A stretch of DNA of 64,000 nt from Hansfordia pulvinata (lineage: Eukaryota; Ascomycota; Sordariomycetes; Xylariales). The stretch lies in NCBI GenBank assembly GCA_006538405.1, contig BJKQ01000011.1, positions 931,501 to 995,500 of the forward strand, written 5' to 3'. The notes under the pieces were generated by a model that was not told where the DNA came from, searched no databases, and worked only from the letters and a program-made list of their open reading frames with translations. Shown here one piece after another: positions 23,305-34,049 of the stretch; position 1 is the stretch's first letter, and the number at the start of each line of letters is the position of its first letter. Both the position numbers and the translations under genes were made by a program.

Positions 23305-24314
23305 TCATCTCGTCCCCCACTGTTGTCTGAATTTGATCTCAACCACAAAGTACCCGGCCGTCAGCCCCGCGACCTCCGGGTGCTCGGGGTACGGCAGCGC
23401 CTGCTCCAGGGTGACCTCGACGTCGATCTTGTCCCTCCACTCGGCGGACTCGGCCACGCCCTTCCACAGCCGCGCCATGCGCTCCTCGGTGAACTTTTCC
23501 GGCTTGATCACCTTGCCCTCCTGCTCCATCCACGTGGGCTCGTTGATCAGGATCACCGCGGGCTCCCCCCGCGGCGGCCGCCGGGCGGCGGCCTCATGAG
23601 CGAGAGGATGTTGCCGACGGCCTTGCGGCGCTGCTCCGCGAAGTCCTCCCCGTCGAACCCGTCGAAGATGTGCAGCACCGTCTGGAAGAAGCCGTGCGTC
23701 ACCCCGACTTCGCGCAGCCGCCTCATCTCGGCGCTGTCGCCCTCCAGGAAGTTGAACGGCTCGAGGAAGTGGTCCTCGCGCAGCCGCGGCCCCTCCTTGA
23801 ACACCCCGAAGCCGATCTCCCGCAGGCCCTGGACCAGGTTGGTCGACCAGATCCGCCCGGCGGGCACACCGTCCCGCGCGAGCTGGCGGCTGTTGGGCGA
23901 CAGGTACCCGCCGAAGTCGACGAAGAGGGGGGCTTCGTCGTCGTCGCCCTCCTCCCCCTCCCCGGCGCGCCGCCGCAGCAGCGGCTCCAGCACCTTGTCC
24001 CGGTAGCTCCGGAAGGTGGTGATGGTCGGCTGGAACACGCGGATCGGCTGCCCGTAGCCCCACGGCTCCGCCCCGACGGCCCTCCGGTACGCCTCGGTCA
24101 TCTCCCGCGCGCACGTCTCGTCGTCGCCCGAGATGGTCGCGCGGAAGAAGTCGCGGTCCGCCGAGCCGCGGACCTGCTCCGCCGTGATGGGCTCCATGGA
24201 CGGGTTCCGGTGGACCCTCGGCTCGTTGCGGTGCAGGGACAGGGACGCCTGGGAGCTCAGGCCCGCGAGGAGGAGGCCGAGCAGGGCCGGCAGGATGACG
24301 GGGCGGGGCAGCAT
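23305..24314 (-). CDS. Secreted SAM-methyltransferase-like protein, one apparent frameshift
   Basis: ATG 24314 (MLPRPVILPALLGLLLAG) opens a signal peptide; an upstream in-frame ATG would add a Lys-rich run and is unlikely. The chain then follows class I methyltransferase order: motif-I-like PLFVDFGGYLSP, the HGFFQTVLHIFDGF segment with a following L-L-x-P, an ILINEPTWM strand, and an EKFTEERMARLWKGV helix as in fungal LaeA/UMTA-type enzymes. The usual GxGxG of motif I is poor (DFGGY), so SAM binding is uncertain. At the G6 run near 23565-23572 the frame must gain one base; both sides are clearly one protein of about 336 residues. A signal peptide on a methyltransferase-like fold is unusual. 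Neighbours give no functional hint. Confidence 0.65.
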
Positions 24315-25610
24315 TTTCTTCTTCTTATTCTTCTTCTTCTTTTTTGTCCGCCCTCGATGCTGCACTTTCGGTGGTGTTTAGAGAGGAAAAAGAGAAAGAA
24401 AGAAGAAAGAGACCGACGTGTCGTTCTGACAAGACCGTATTTGAGAAAAAGAGTTGGGAAAGCTCAAGTTAGCCCCAGACAGCAGATCAATACGGCCGGA
24501 ATCAAGAAACAGACCAGGTCGATGTTGCCCTTATAACCTAGCCCGACGGACAGACCAGCGGGTCTACGGCACTATTTACATAATCAGCCAGCCCTGGACA
24601 CAGTCGAACACTTTCTTGCGCTGCCTGGTGTGGCGATGTGGCCCCCCTCCAGCCTCGAATTCTCGCCCCCAGGGTGGCTTTGCCGGGCGCCGTTTGCTGG
24701 CTAACCAGCCGCCACAATAGACTACTACCCATCGCAAATCGCCTCTCGCCTCGCTGCTTCTGGTCGCAGGCTTCGTGCGTAGCCAAGGTATCGCATGGCC
24801 GCGGGAGGGGGGTACGGCCGAGACACCTATCCTCTCCGAGGTCTTGCTGCGCTGCCTTTCTTCTCCGCCCCGTCGAGCGCGGCGCGCTGCTTCAGTCAGA
24901 GGAAGGGTTTATACGGGTACACTCTCCGAGAGCAAAAGTGACGAGTCTATGCGCTTGTTCCGCCGCCATGCGCCTTCTCTGGCTACTCACTCATAGTACA
25001 GGCGCTTTTGCCACTCCTGTTCTCGCGGGACAACCTCAGCCACGGCCCACGGACTCCATGAGACCTGCCCACGCGTGCTGTGGCTCCCCCCTGAGAGGAA
25101 GGCTGTGTGTGTGTCCATCCCCAAGAGGGTACTTGCCACAGTCGAGCCTGAACCTGGAAGCTCTTAGAGTAACTGACAACGAGCCAGGTCACGTCCCGTG
25201 GCTCTGTTGTTGCTGGTTCCCATCCGCACAGGCCGTATACCGACCGGCTTTCCTAATGCGCCCAGCTCGTAGATGCTAGTCGCGAACCAGAGAGCGCGCA
25301 CAGGCGTACTCGCACGTAGCTCCCCGGTATATGCCCCGGAATCTCGGAGCCTGGCGAGCAGAGTCGGCGTTTCCGTCCTCCGTGGCCACTTGTCAACGTC
25401 TCGAGAGAAGGGCGCTATTCGGGAATAGAGAACAAGGAATCATGTATTCGGCTGGAAAATAAGATACGGCACAACTCTTCTTAGCCTGCCTAGCTCCGCG
25501 TCGCGGTTTCCACAGTCTCATTGACGGCTTTTCCCCACTGTGCCTGGGGCAATATTGGTTATTTCCCTTTACTCCGCGGCCGCGTCGCCGCCCCTCACTT
25601 GACCCAGCCC
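24315..25610. other. Intergenic region
   Basis: It lies between the start of the methyltransferase-like gene and the 3' end of the P450 gene. A possible TATA element (TATAAG on the minus strand at 24530-24535) is 216 nt from the ATG at 24314. A plus-strand frame at 24638-25279 is low in protein-like features and is not called. Confidence 0.4.
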
Positions 25611-27620
25611 TCACGCCGAGTACGACGCCCAGTCGATGCCCTCGCGCGGGCGCGCGCGCACCCAGAGCTCCCGGTGGCCGCAGTTGACGCGCTCGACCAG
25701 GTCCATCTCTGGCGGCGGTGGCGACGACCCGTCGCGGCCGCCTTTGGCCCCGGGCGGCACCACCAGCTCCCACTCGAACCCCAGCACCAGCGCGGCCACG
25801 GCCATGCTGAGCTCCATGTACGCGAGGTTCCGGCCGATGCACGCGCGCCCGCCCAGGCTGAAGGGGAGCACAAAGTCCTTCAGGTTGCGCATCTCCTCCT
25901 CCTTCTCCTTCTCCTTCCCCTCCTTTCCCCCGCGACCTGCCGTGTCACCACCACCACCACCACCACCACCACCACCGCCCTTCTCCTCCTCGAGGGGCAG
26001 CCACCGCTCCGGGACGAACCGCCGGGCGTCCCGGAACAGCCGCTCGTCGCGGTGCAGCGAGTACAGCGGCACGCTGACGGTGGTGCCGGCGGCGACGGCG
26101 TGCCCCGCGATCATGACCGTGGCGGGGCTCGGACCGGCGACGACGGCGCGCCGCGGCAGGCCGCTGGCGACGGGGGGCTGGCAGCGGAAGCTCTCGTCGA
26201 GGCAGGCGCGCAGGTACGGGACGTGCTGCAGCGAGGTCGAGTAGCGCAGGATGGGCCTCGCCGGGTCGACGGCGGCATCCGAGTCGTCGTCAGCGGATCC
26301 CGGGCCAGAAGAGGAAGAAGGAGAAGGGGAAGAAGGACAGGAGGACAGGGCCGCGGACAGGGCGGCGTGCAGCTTGCGCTGCTTCTCCGGCTCGAGCGCC
26401 AGGTGGTACAGGCAGTTGCTCAGCGAGGCCTGCGTCGTGTCGTTGCCGGCGTCGAGCATCGTGGCCGACTCGGCAACCAGCTCGTCCAGCGGCATGGGCT
26501 GGGGCCACTTGGCGGAGGGTCTGGAGGGCAGGTGAGCGAAGAGATCCTGTAGCGGCGGCGGCGGCGTCGTCGTCGTCGCTTTCGACTTCTCCTCCTGCTG
26601 CTGCTGCTGCTGCTGCTGCTCCTCCTCTTGCAGCAGCTCGAGCCGGCGGACGACGAGGTAGCGCGCCATGCCCCCAAAGTCGCGGACGGCCCGCCGGTCG
26701 TGCGAGTAGTGCAGGGCGGCGCGGGCGGCCGCGTTCAGCGCGGCCGGCCAGGTCGAGAACATGGCGTTCCAGCGCGACGCCGAGTGGAACGAGTCCATGG
26801 CGTGCACCTGCGTGACCCGCCCGGCCTCGTCCATCGAGGGGCACAGGTCGTTGCCCTTGTCCAGCAGGCCGTACGGCACGGACCAGAACAGCGACGTGAT
26901 GGCGTCGTACGAGAACATGTTGAGCCACGGCCTCACGTCAAAGGCGAAGCCGCCGCCGCCGTCTTTGCCGCCGCTGCCTTTTTCTTCTTCTTCTTCTCCC
27001 GTCCCCATCATCGCCATCGCCATCGCCCTCGCCGGATACGCGTCGGCGCCCGAGACCGGGAGCCCCCGGGCCTTGAGGTGCACGCAGCGGCACAGCGCGC
27101 GCACCGCGGCGGCCACGCGCGGCTCCGCCGTCGTGATCTCGCGGGCCGAGAAGGCGTGCGCCAGGGCCTTGCGCTTGCGCGTGTGCTCGGCCCGGCTCGT
27201 CGTCTGCGCGACGGACGGCGTGCCCCCCTCGGCCGCCAGCGCGTAGAAGTCGTCCTTGACCAGCCCGGACCCGTGGCCGTAGATGTCCTTGTAGGCCCGC
27301 GGGTCCGCGAAGGACAGGTGGTTGGGCGCGATGCGGACCACGGGGCCCAGCCGCCGGTGCGCGTCGTCGACGGCCCGGAACTTCAGCCCCGTCGACGCCG
27401 CGTGCGTGTGCCACAGCGTGGTGAAGGCGGCGACCCCCGGCGAGGGGAACCGCCGGAGCCGCCTCGCGTCGGTGAAGTACGGCACCAGGACGTAGAGCGT
27501 GAGGGCCGCTATGCCGCCAACCACTAAGCCCACTGATCAAGACAGGCAGGTTAGACATCGTGTGGTGGCTTCGGTTGGGGCGTGTCGGACGTGTCGGGGG
27601 GACTTACATGCTGACACCAT
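25611..27620 (-). CDS. Cytochrome P450 monooxygenase with low-complexity insertions
   Basis: Exon 1 is only 13 nt (27620-27608, ATGGTGTCAGCAT); a 75-nt intron (27607-27533, GTAAGT...GATCAG) leads to exon 2, 27532-25611; 644 residues. The start gives an N-terminal membrane anchor (LGLVVGGIAALTLYVLV). P450 hallmarks are all present: I-helix AGNDTT, K-helix ESFR, PERW, and the heme loop FSLGGRACIG with its cysteine ligand near residue 580. The N-terminal region (RIAPNHLSFADP, SRAEHTRKRKALAHAFS) recalls fungal benzoate-4-monooxygenase-like (CYP53-type) enzymes, but that is tentative. It is 100-150 residues longer than usual because of a Glu/Gly run, a poly-Gln run, a Ser/Pro run and an 11-Gly run in surface loops. 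It stands first in a P450-regulator-transporter block. Confidence 0.88.
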
Positions 27621-28230
27621 CGTTGCGTAGCTGATGTGGTCTTCTGGTAAGCGTAGATTGCGAGCTGCCGGGTTGTCCGAAGCCAACAGAGACGCAAAGG
27701 ACATGCTTTATACAGGCTTATACACAGGCACCTCCCAGAAGCAACCATCGAGCCCATTTTCGCTCCTGGCGAATCATTGCGAAACCGGCCATCCACACAC
27801 CACGAGGGCTACACACTTCAAGGGCTACACACCACAAAGGCTGTTGTCTGGCATGTCCGCGTGCAACAGCCTGACTGCTAAACGCAATCCCACGGCCTTG
27901 ATCCATACTCCAGTCGTCGAGAAATACCTTTTTGATCTAGGGCGGGCTTCGATCCAAACATTCAAGGATCGACCTGTCTGTCTGCACCTTGCGGCACATC
28001 CAACAACCCTGTTGAAAAGCTGGGCAAGACTCGTGTCAAGTGGGCCGCGGGACCGGCGGCGGGGCGGCTGTTCGTCGAATACTACCGCATCAGGCAATTT
28101 CGCACGTCGCGCGGCGCCCTCCGGGCCAGCTCACCTGGACCATAGGTACGTGTGAAAAGCCCCCCCTCCCTCCTCTTCAATCCTCGTCGTCGTGGCCTCG
28201 AGATCAAGCATCGAGTCGTCAGGCGGGTCG
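27621..28230. other. P450 promoter region
   Basis: This 610-bp stretch separates the P450 start from the 3' end of the Zn2Cys6 gene on the same strand. Apart from TATA-like elements I see no coding sequence. Confidence 0.4.
27707..27712 (-). promoter_or_regulatory. TATA element of the P450 gene
   Basis: TATAAA on the minus strand lies 87 nt upstream of the ATG at 27620, and a second TATAAG lies close by. Confidence 0.5.
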
Positions 28231-30353
28231 TCACGTATCGCCCAGCCACCCGGAACACTCGCCGGCCCAGAGCCTCTGCAGCCTGTCGAAGCACGTCTGG
28301 TTCGGCCACTTGACCTCGTCCATGAACCGCCGCAGGTACCCGGCCAGCCGCCGCTGCTCCTCCCTGCTGTTGAAGAACTGCCCGCACCACGAGATGAGGT
28401 GCGCACCGTTGATCTGGCACCCGACGCTGCTGCTCGAGAAGCAGATCGAGCAGAGGAGCCGCGCGGGCTCGAGGATCTCGGCCTTGGCCAACAAATCGAG
28501 CCTGGTCAGCCTGGCCCTGAATAGATAGTGGCTCGCCCACCTGTCCAAAGAGGAAGAGGGCTTTGTTTGGGTTGGGCTTCTTACATTCATGTACTGCGCT
28601 AGCCCCTGCATAGTCTGGCCCGCGGCGCCCTCCCGACTGTAGACGGCAATCATGATTTTGCACGTGTAGTACTGCTGCCATGCAAGTTCTGGAGAGGTAG
28701 GTTAATCAGGTTTGGCATTCCGAGGGCGGTTTGTGTATAATGGGGTTCGAGGGAGAAGCCAAGACAAAAGCTTACCATGCCAGGGACTCAGATACCTGAC
28801 CGTGGGAAAGGTCGCACCCTCGTCCGGGACAAAACACCACGGCTGGAAGCTCTCGGGCACCTTGGCTCGCCATTCCTCGAGACGGTCACGCACCGTAAGC
28901 CTCGCCGCCTGCCCCCTCGACCCCCCAGAATCCGCTCCTCCGCCCCAGCAGGCGTCGCACAGCCTCGCGACGAGGTAGGTCATGTAGTTGGTCCACGCTG
29001 CCTCGGGCGCGCCGACGGCCGGGATCCGGTCCTCAAGCCTGTCGAGGTCGAACGAGAGTCCCTGCTCGTAGAGGAAGCAGACGCGGATGCTCTCGCGGAT
29101 GTACGTCCAGAACGCGACGCCCTTCAGGTCGAGCGACGCAGGGGACCAGCCGCACTTGCGGCCCACGCTACCGCTCTCCATGGCGAAGATGGAGTGCGCG
29201 CCGTAGAGGTGGTACAGCCCGTCCTCGGCGAGCTCGGAGAACTGCTCCGACATGCGGAGGATGACCGTCGTGGCGTACAGCACCTCGTGGAGGAGCCGCG
29301 GAGAGCCGGGGCTGCAGCTCGAGCTATCGCCGTCTTCGCCAGGCGCCGGCAGCGACGGCGACAACATGGGGATGAGGGCGGCGATGGACTCGCCGTGGAA
29401 CCGCTCGTAGACGTCGGTGGTCAGCTGGCCCCAGAGCCGCATCACGTTGGCGGCGTAGGACAGGCAGGCCGAGTACAGCACCGGATGCAGCAGAGCCAGT
29501 CGCGGGATCGTATCCCCAAAGTGTCTGTCGGACGAGGCTACGTCCAGCTGTTTAGTGCGCGTGTCAGCCAGGGGCCACTCTCAGGAGCGGCGCGGCTGCC
29601 TCGCGGCGAGCGGGGTTCTTTACCCACTTACCCACGGCCCGGCATGACTAATGTAGAACCCAAAGACGTCCTGCTCGAGCGAGCCATGAACAATGCTCCG
29701 GGTATTCTGGAGACGGTGCGAGGTGCCACCTTGGTGAGCTGTCGTGGCGCAAGACCCATCGCGGTCTTGGCCGGAGCTATCGCGCCGTGTAGAGAAGGGC
29801 GCTTCGAAGGGGGCGCCGGGCGACAAGCCGGCAGGTGAAGACTCGACCGGGGACCATGTTGGCCGTTGTCTCAAAGAGGCGGGATCCGAGGGGTGCCCTG
29901 CGTCTGGCAACACTTCAGGATTTCGGGAGGGCGCCGGGCTCCGGGCCAGCGGCTCTGCGGTCGTTGCCTGACATGTCGAGCCGTCGTCTTCCTCCTCATC
30001 CGGGGGGCCAGTTGAGTAGTGGCTGAGGCGGATCTTCAAGCCACCAAAGGTGCACCTCGTGGGGGTTTTGGCGTTCTGGCAGTTGGAACAAGACGGCTTG
30101 GCTCTGTCGCCTTATCACGGACCCCAAGTCAGCAACGTACGCGTGTGCAAGATATGGGCTTTAGTGAACAAACATGAGGGACCGCGGCTTACATCGGAGA
30201 TGTCGTTTTCGACAGCTAGTACTGCAGCTCAGGTATTCGTAGGTCAGACTTAGTCATGGCTCTCGGACGGGATCCAGGTGTACCTGGAGGTGTACCCGCA
30301 AGGAGGAGAAGCTGGGTATTCACTCACCAACCTGGAAGTCTGCGGGCAGGCAT
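28231..30353 (-). CDS. Zn2Cys6 fungal transcription factor
   Basis: Five exons: 30353-30328, 30221-30193, 30110-29632, 29547-28776 and 28688-28231; 587 residues, all phases consistent. The two tiny first exons are needed to build the zinc cluster: splicing gives a Cys-x2-Cys-x6-Cys-x6-Cys-x2-Cys-x8-Cys array (GCTSCRKRHLRC then PSCSNC...TRC). The rest is the fungal-specific regulatory domain, with the usual C-terminal block EPARLLCSICFSSSSVGCQI and WPNQTCFDRLQRLW. It should bind CGG-type sites in the nucleus. It is transcribed divergently from the MFS sugar transporter (start 31287) and lies upstream of the P450, so it is the likeliest local regulator. A possible 44-nt intron at 28585-28542 would break the conserved frame and was not used. 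Confidence 0.85.
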
Positions 30354-31286
30354 CTTGTGGGAGACCCGGACAGGCAAGAGGTGGGCTCTATGGCCCCACG
30401 ATCGGAGACAGAGAGTTCCAGTATACCTTTGTTCGGCGTAGGTGTCCGTGCGGCTGTGGCGGCGAGAGACGGCGGACGGGGTTGGATGGAAGGAGAGATT
30501 TGCCTAATAGCGTAATTCTCGTCGAGAAGTCAAGCCTCCAGTTTTCAGGGGCCGCATGACCGCGGTCGCGGTCCCTGCAAACACACTTGACCATGAACTT
30601 AGCGCCGCCTTTGGGCGTCTCTAGTGAACGCTTGACCACCTCAGGGGGAAGGTTGTCTCCACAACTTGCCCTGGCCGTGCTATATCCGGGCCCGCAATTC
30701 CATGCCCCGGATCCGCTATGGCGGGTGCGACCAGACATCGCGGGGTAAGACAACCCGAGTTACGGAGTAAAGGAGCCCCCTGGTCCCCCACAGCTTGGCC
30801 CGGCCACGTGAAGCCCGTCCCCGGGCCTGGCCCGCCGCCCGGGAGATCGGGGCCGATGGCATCCAAGGTGGGACAGGGATGGCGTTCCCCCGGGCCAAAC
30901 AAGAGTCGAGTCAAGGGGTAACTAACGGCTGGATCCCAAAGCCTGGACTGCGAAGCTCAGGCAGGGCCGCTCTGCCCTTCTCCTAGGCCGAGCATGGCAA
31001 TTCGCGGCGATGTCTTGCGGCTCTACCCCAGGCTCTCCCCGCCTGGCCTGGCCCGCAGACCTGCGACCCATCCCTGGTGGCTCTCCGGAGCCGGGACAAC
31101 GTGACGTATTGCTGCTATTTTGTCGTCCCTCAACTTCGTCAAAGACCCATCGTGCGTCAGTCTGATCGTCGTCCATGCAGCCGGTATCCTATATAAGCCG
31201 TTAGCCTCCAGCCGCTGCTCTCCTGGATTGGCACGGTGACTTGCCGCAGAGAACCTGCCCCAACAACCTGACAACTGACCATCACC
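30354..31286. promoter_or_regulatory. Shared promoter region between regulator and sugar transporter
   Basis: A 933-bp divergent intergenic region separates the Zn2Cys6 gene (minus) from the MFS transporter (plus). It is GC-rich and has no protein-like frame. A clear TATATAAG near the transporter marks its promoter. Confidence 0.5.
31190..31197 (+). promoter_or_regulatory. TATA box of MFS sugar transporter 1
   Basis: TATATAAG lies 97 nt upstream of the ATG at 31287. It is the best TATA element in the window. Confidence 0.6.
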
Positions 31287-33450
31287 ATGGCGGTTCTTGA
31301 CACCAGCGCAAACGCTTCGCCGAAGCAGGAGATCTCGCCCGAGGTGACTGATCCCAAGAGTCAAAGATATTTCTTTGGGGCGCAAGGGAAGGCTCTGATC
31401 AACCACATTTCCTTTGCAGGCGGCATTGGCTTCTTCCTCTTCGGATACGACCAAGGTGTCTTTGGGGTGAGTGGCCCTCCATGTGGATCGACGAGCCCCT
31501 CTGGGAGGGGTTCCAAGAGCGAGCCGATTGGCTGACAGCGCGCTTGTCTAGGGTCTCAATGCGGCCGAGGAGTTTCTGCAGCAGATGGGCTATCCATCGT
31601 CCTCGCTGCTGGGCACGATCAACGCCATATATGAGTAAGATGCCCCATTGTTCATGGCTCGTGTGCATCTAGAGTCGTATCTGACATTCCAAGCAACCTC
31701 CAGAATCGGGTGTTTCTTCGGCGCCATCACTGTCTTCTTCGTCGGAGAGAAGCTGGGCCGCAAGAAATGCCTGTACATAGGCGCTTTGTTGATGTTCATC
31801 GGTGCTGCGCTGCAGGCCGCGGCGTTCAGCGTGCCCCAGATGATCGTAGGCCGCATCATATGGTAAGTTTCGTGTCTCCTGCTGCCCCCGCGTACTTTGT
31901 GCTTGGCCTGCATTGAAGCTTACACACATTGGTTGCCAGTGGTTGGGGAAACGGCTTCAACACAGCCACGACGCCCATCTGGGTCTCCGAGCTCATCCCG
32001 GCCAAGTCGCGCGGCCGCCACGTCGCCATCGAGGGCAACTTGATCGCATTCGGCATCGTCGTCGCCTACTACTTCAACATCGGACTGTCCTACACCGTTG
32101 GCCCGATCCAGTGGCGCCTTCCCCTCGCAGCTCAGGGCATCGTCATCATCGCCCAGACATTTTGGGTTTACATGTTGCCCGACTCGCCTCGATGGCTGTC
32201 AAAGCGTAAGCGCTCATCCCACGGCGAAAAGATGGCAAGGTACTTACTGGCTGCAATCGAATAGGCGAGTACCACGGCGAGGCCCTCGACGTGATCAAGC
32301 AGCTGAAGGGCCGCGACGCCAAGTACGACAGTCCCGCCGTATTGAAGATGAAGCACGAGATAGATGAGGCCATCCGGCTAGAGGAGGCCGATGGGCCCTG
32401 GCGCTTCGCCGAGGTCTTCAAAAACGGGCCCCTGAAAATTCGCCGTCGCTTCCTGCTGGTCATTGGTGCGTGGCCCCCGCCCCGGACCCGGATGCGACCC
32501 TAGGACTGACATGTGAGGTTGTAGGCCTTCAAGCTATGCAGCAGTTGAGTGGCATCAACGTTCTAGTACGTCTCTTCTGGCCTTTCTGCAGACAAGATGA
32601 GCGCATGTTACTGACAATCGACTTGCAGGTGTACTACCTTCCACACACGTTGACCACGGACATCGGCTTCACGTACCAGAACGCGCTGCAGATCGCAGCA
32701 GGCTGCGCTGATGCTTATTGGATATTCTCTTTTGTCGGTGTCTTCTTCATGGACAGGATGGGGCGTCGTACCCCCCTGATCTGGGGCAGCGTGGGATCTG
32801 GGCTGTGCTTCTTGGTGGTAAGTCTTCAGTCTGCCATCTCTACAACGCGAAGAGTCGAGTGGGAGATGAGAAGCCAGTGGAGCTCTTTCCAGCTCTCCAG
32901 GAAATCGTAAGCTGACGCCTTTATGTACGGCTCCCAGGCCGGGATCTTGCAGATGGACCCGACGCCCGTCCGGGCCATGGCCTCGCTAGCCTTCTTCTTC
33001 CTCTTCGAAGCCATTTTCGCCATCGGCTGGTTGCCTGTGCCGTGGATATACGGCGCCGAGTTCATGCCCCTGCGGCATCGCACGCACGCCGCCGCCTTGG
33101 CTACGGCCAGCGACTGGATCTTCAACTTCCTCATCGTCCAGATCACGCCCATCGCCATCGCCAACATCCGCTGGAAGACGTACATGATCTTCTTCGTGCT
33201 CAATCTCTCTTTTGGCGTCGTCGTCTGGCTTTTCTACCCCGAAACCTCGGGGCGCACTCTCGAGGCCATGGACGACGTTTACCGGGGCGATAACGACCGG
33301 CTCTTTGTGGTTGATCGGCGCGGCCGTTTGCTGCCCGGCTTTCGGAGTCGAATGAACGCCCCGAATGTGGAGTCGGATCTACCCAGCGAACATGAGTCGG
33401 TGGGTGAGAGCTTGGACAAGCCCACTGAGATGCAGGTCGATAAACCTTGA
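31287..33450 (+). CDS. MFS sugar transporter 1
   Basis: Eight exons: 31287-31466, 31552-31634, 31704-31862, 31940-32205, 32265-32465, 32525-32565, 32629-32817 and 32938-33450; 543 residues, phases all consistent. Family marks of major-facilitator sugar porters are clear: GFFLFGYDQGVFGG in TM1, GEKLGRK between TM2 and TM3, PDSPRWL after TM6, QQLSGIN in TM7, DRMGRRTP, and PETSGRTLEAMDD after TM12. Twelve membrane helices are expected, in the plasma membrane. It most likely imports a monosaccharide or a related polyol or quinate-type compound; the sequence does not fix the substrate. It is divergent from the Zn2Cys6 gene at 28231-30353 and probably controlled by it. No lesions. Confidence 0.9.
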
Positions 33451-34049
33451 GAGTGTTTTCTAGCCGGGCGCGGCCCATATATCAAGATTTCGAAATGTGA
33501 TAGGGGTGAGGACGGCAGGCCACAATATCGAAAGAAATCAGGCGGGGGCCCTTTGGAAAGTCCAAATCCAGTCATTCTCTCACCCCTCGGGTTCTTGGCG
33601 CATGTGTCCGGAGCGATCAGACGAGTTGAGGTGGGCGTAAGAGGAAATGCCAGAGTAACACAGCCCCGCTATGTGCGGTCTGGTCGGTGCATGCAGCAGA
33701 TCATAGGCCTGTGTGTCAACCCTGTGAAAGATCTTGGAGAGGCCCATTAGTCACATATGTCCTCTTCTGTGCACGCCTTTTCTCGGATGCGGACTGAATG
33801 TGTCGAACTCACCTCAGCATGGTCTGGCCCTTGGTAACCGAAGATGCTAGTTGGATCTCCAGTCCCACATCCCAGATGCTGGACCGAATCCAGCACCCAA
33901 TGGCTCCGGGGCAAGGGTAGGTTGACAGTCTAACTCGTTAGGGTGGGCATAGCCTACGCCCCCAAGAGCGGGAAATCTCCCACTTCCTGCCCACATCGGC
34001 CTGCTTTCCGAGCCATCGCCACGCTTCCGCTGTCCCTCCAGCTGGTCAG
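33451..34049. other. Intergenic region
   Basis: It contains the 3' UTR of MFS transporter 1 and the promoter of the second regulator. No coding sequence is supported. Confidence 0.4.

Noticed and set aside
26628..27527. Long plus-strand reading frame opposite the P450 gene
   Set aside because: It is the antisense shadow of a GC-rich gene with strong third-position bias; composition is Arg/Gly/Val-rich with no motif.
28082..28681. Alternative long minus-strand frame at the end of the Zn2Cys6 gene
   Set aside because: The conserved C-terminal regulatory motif (LLCSICFSSSSVGCQI) lies in the other frame, which stays open without the 44-nt intron this frame would need.
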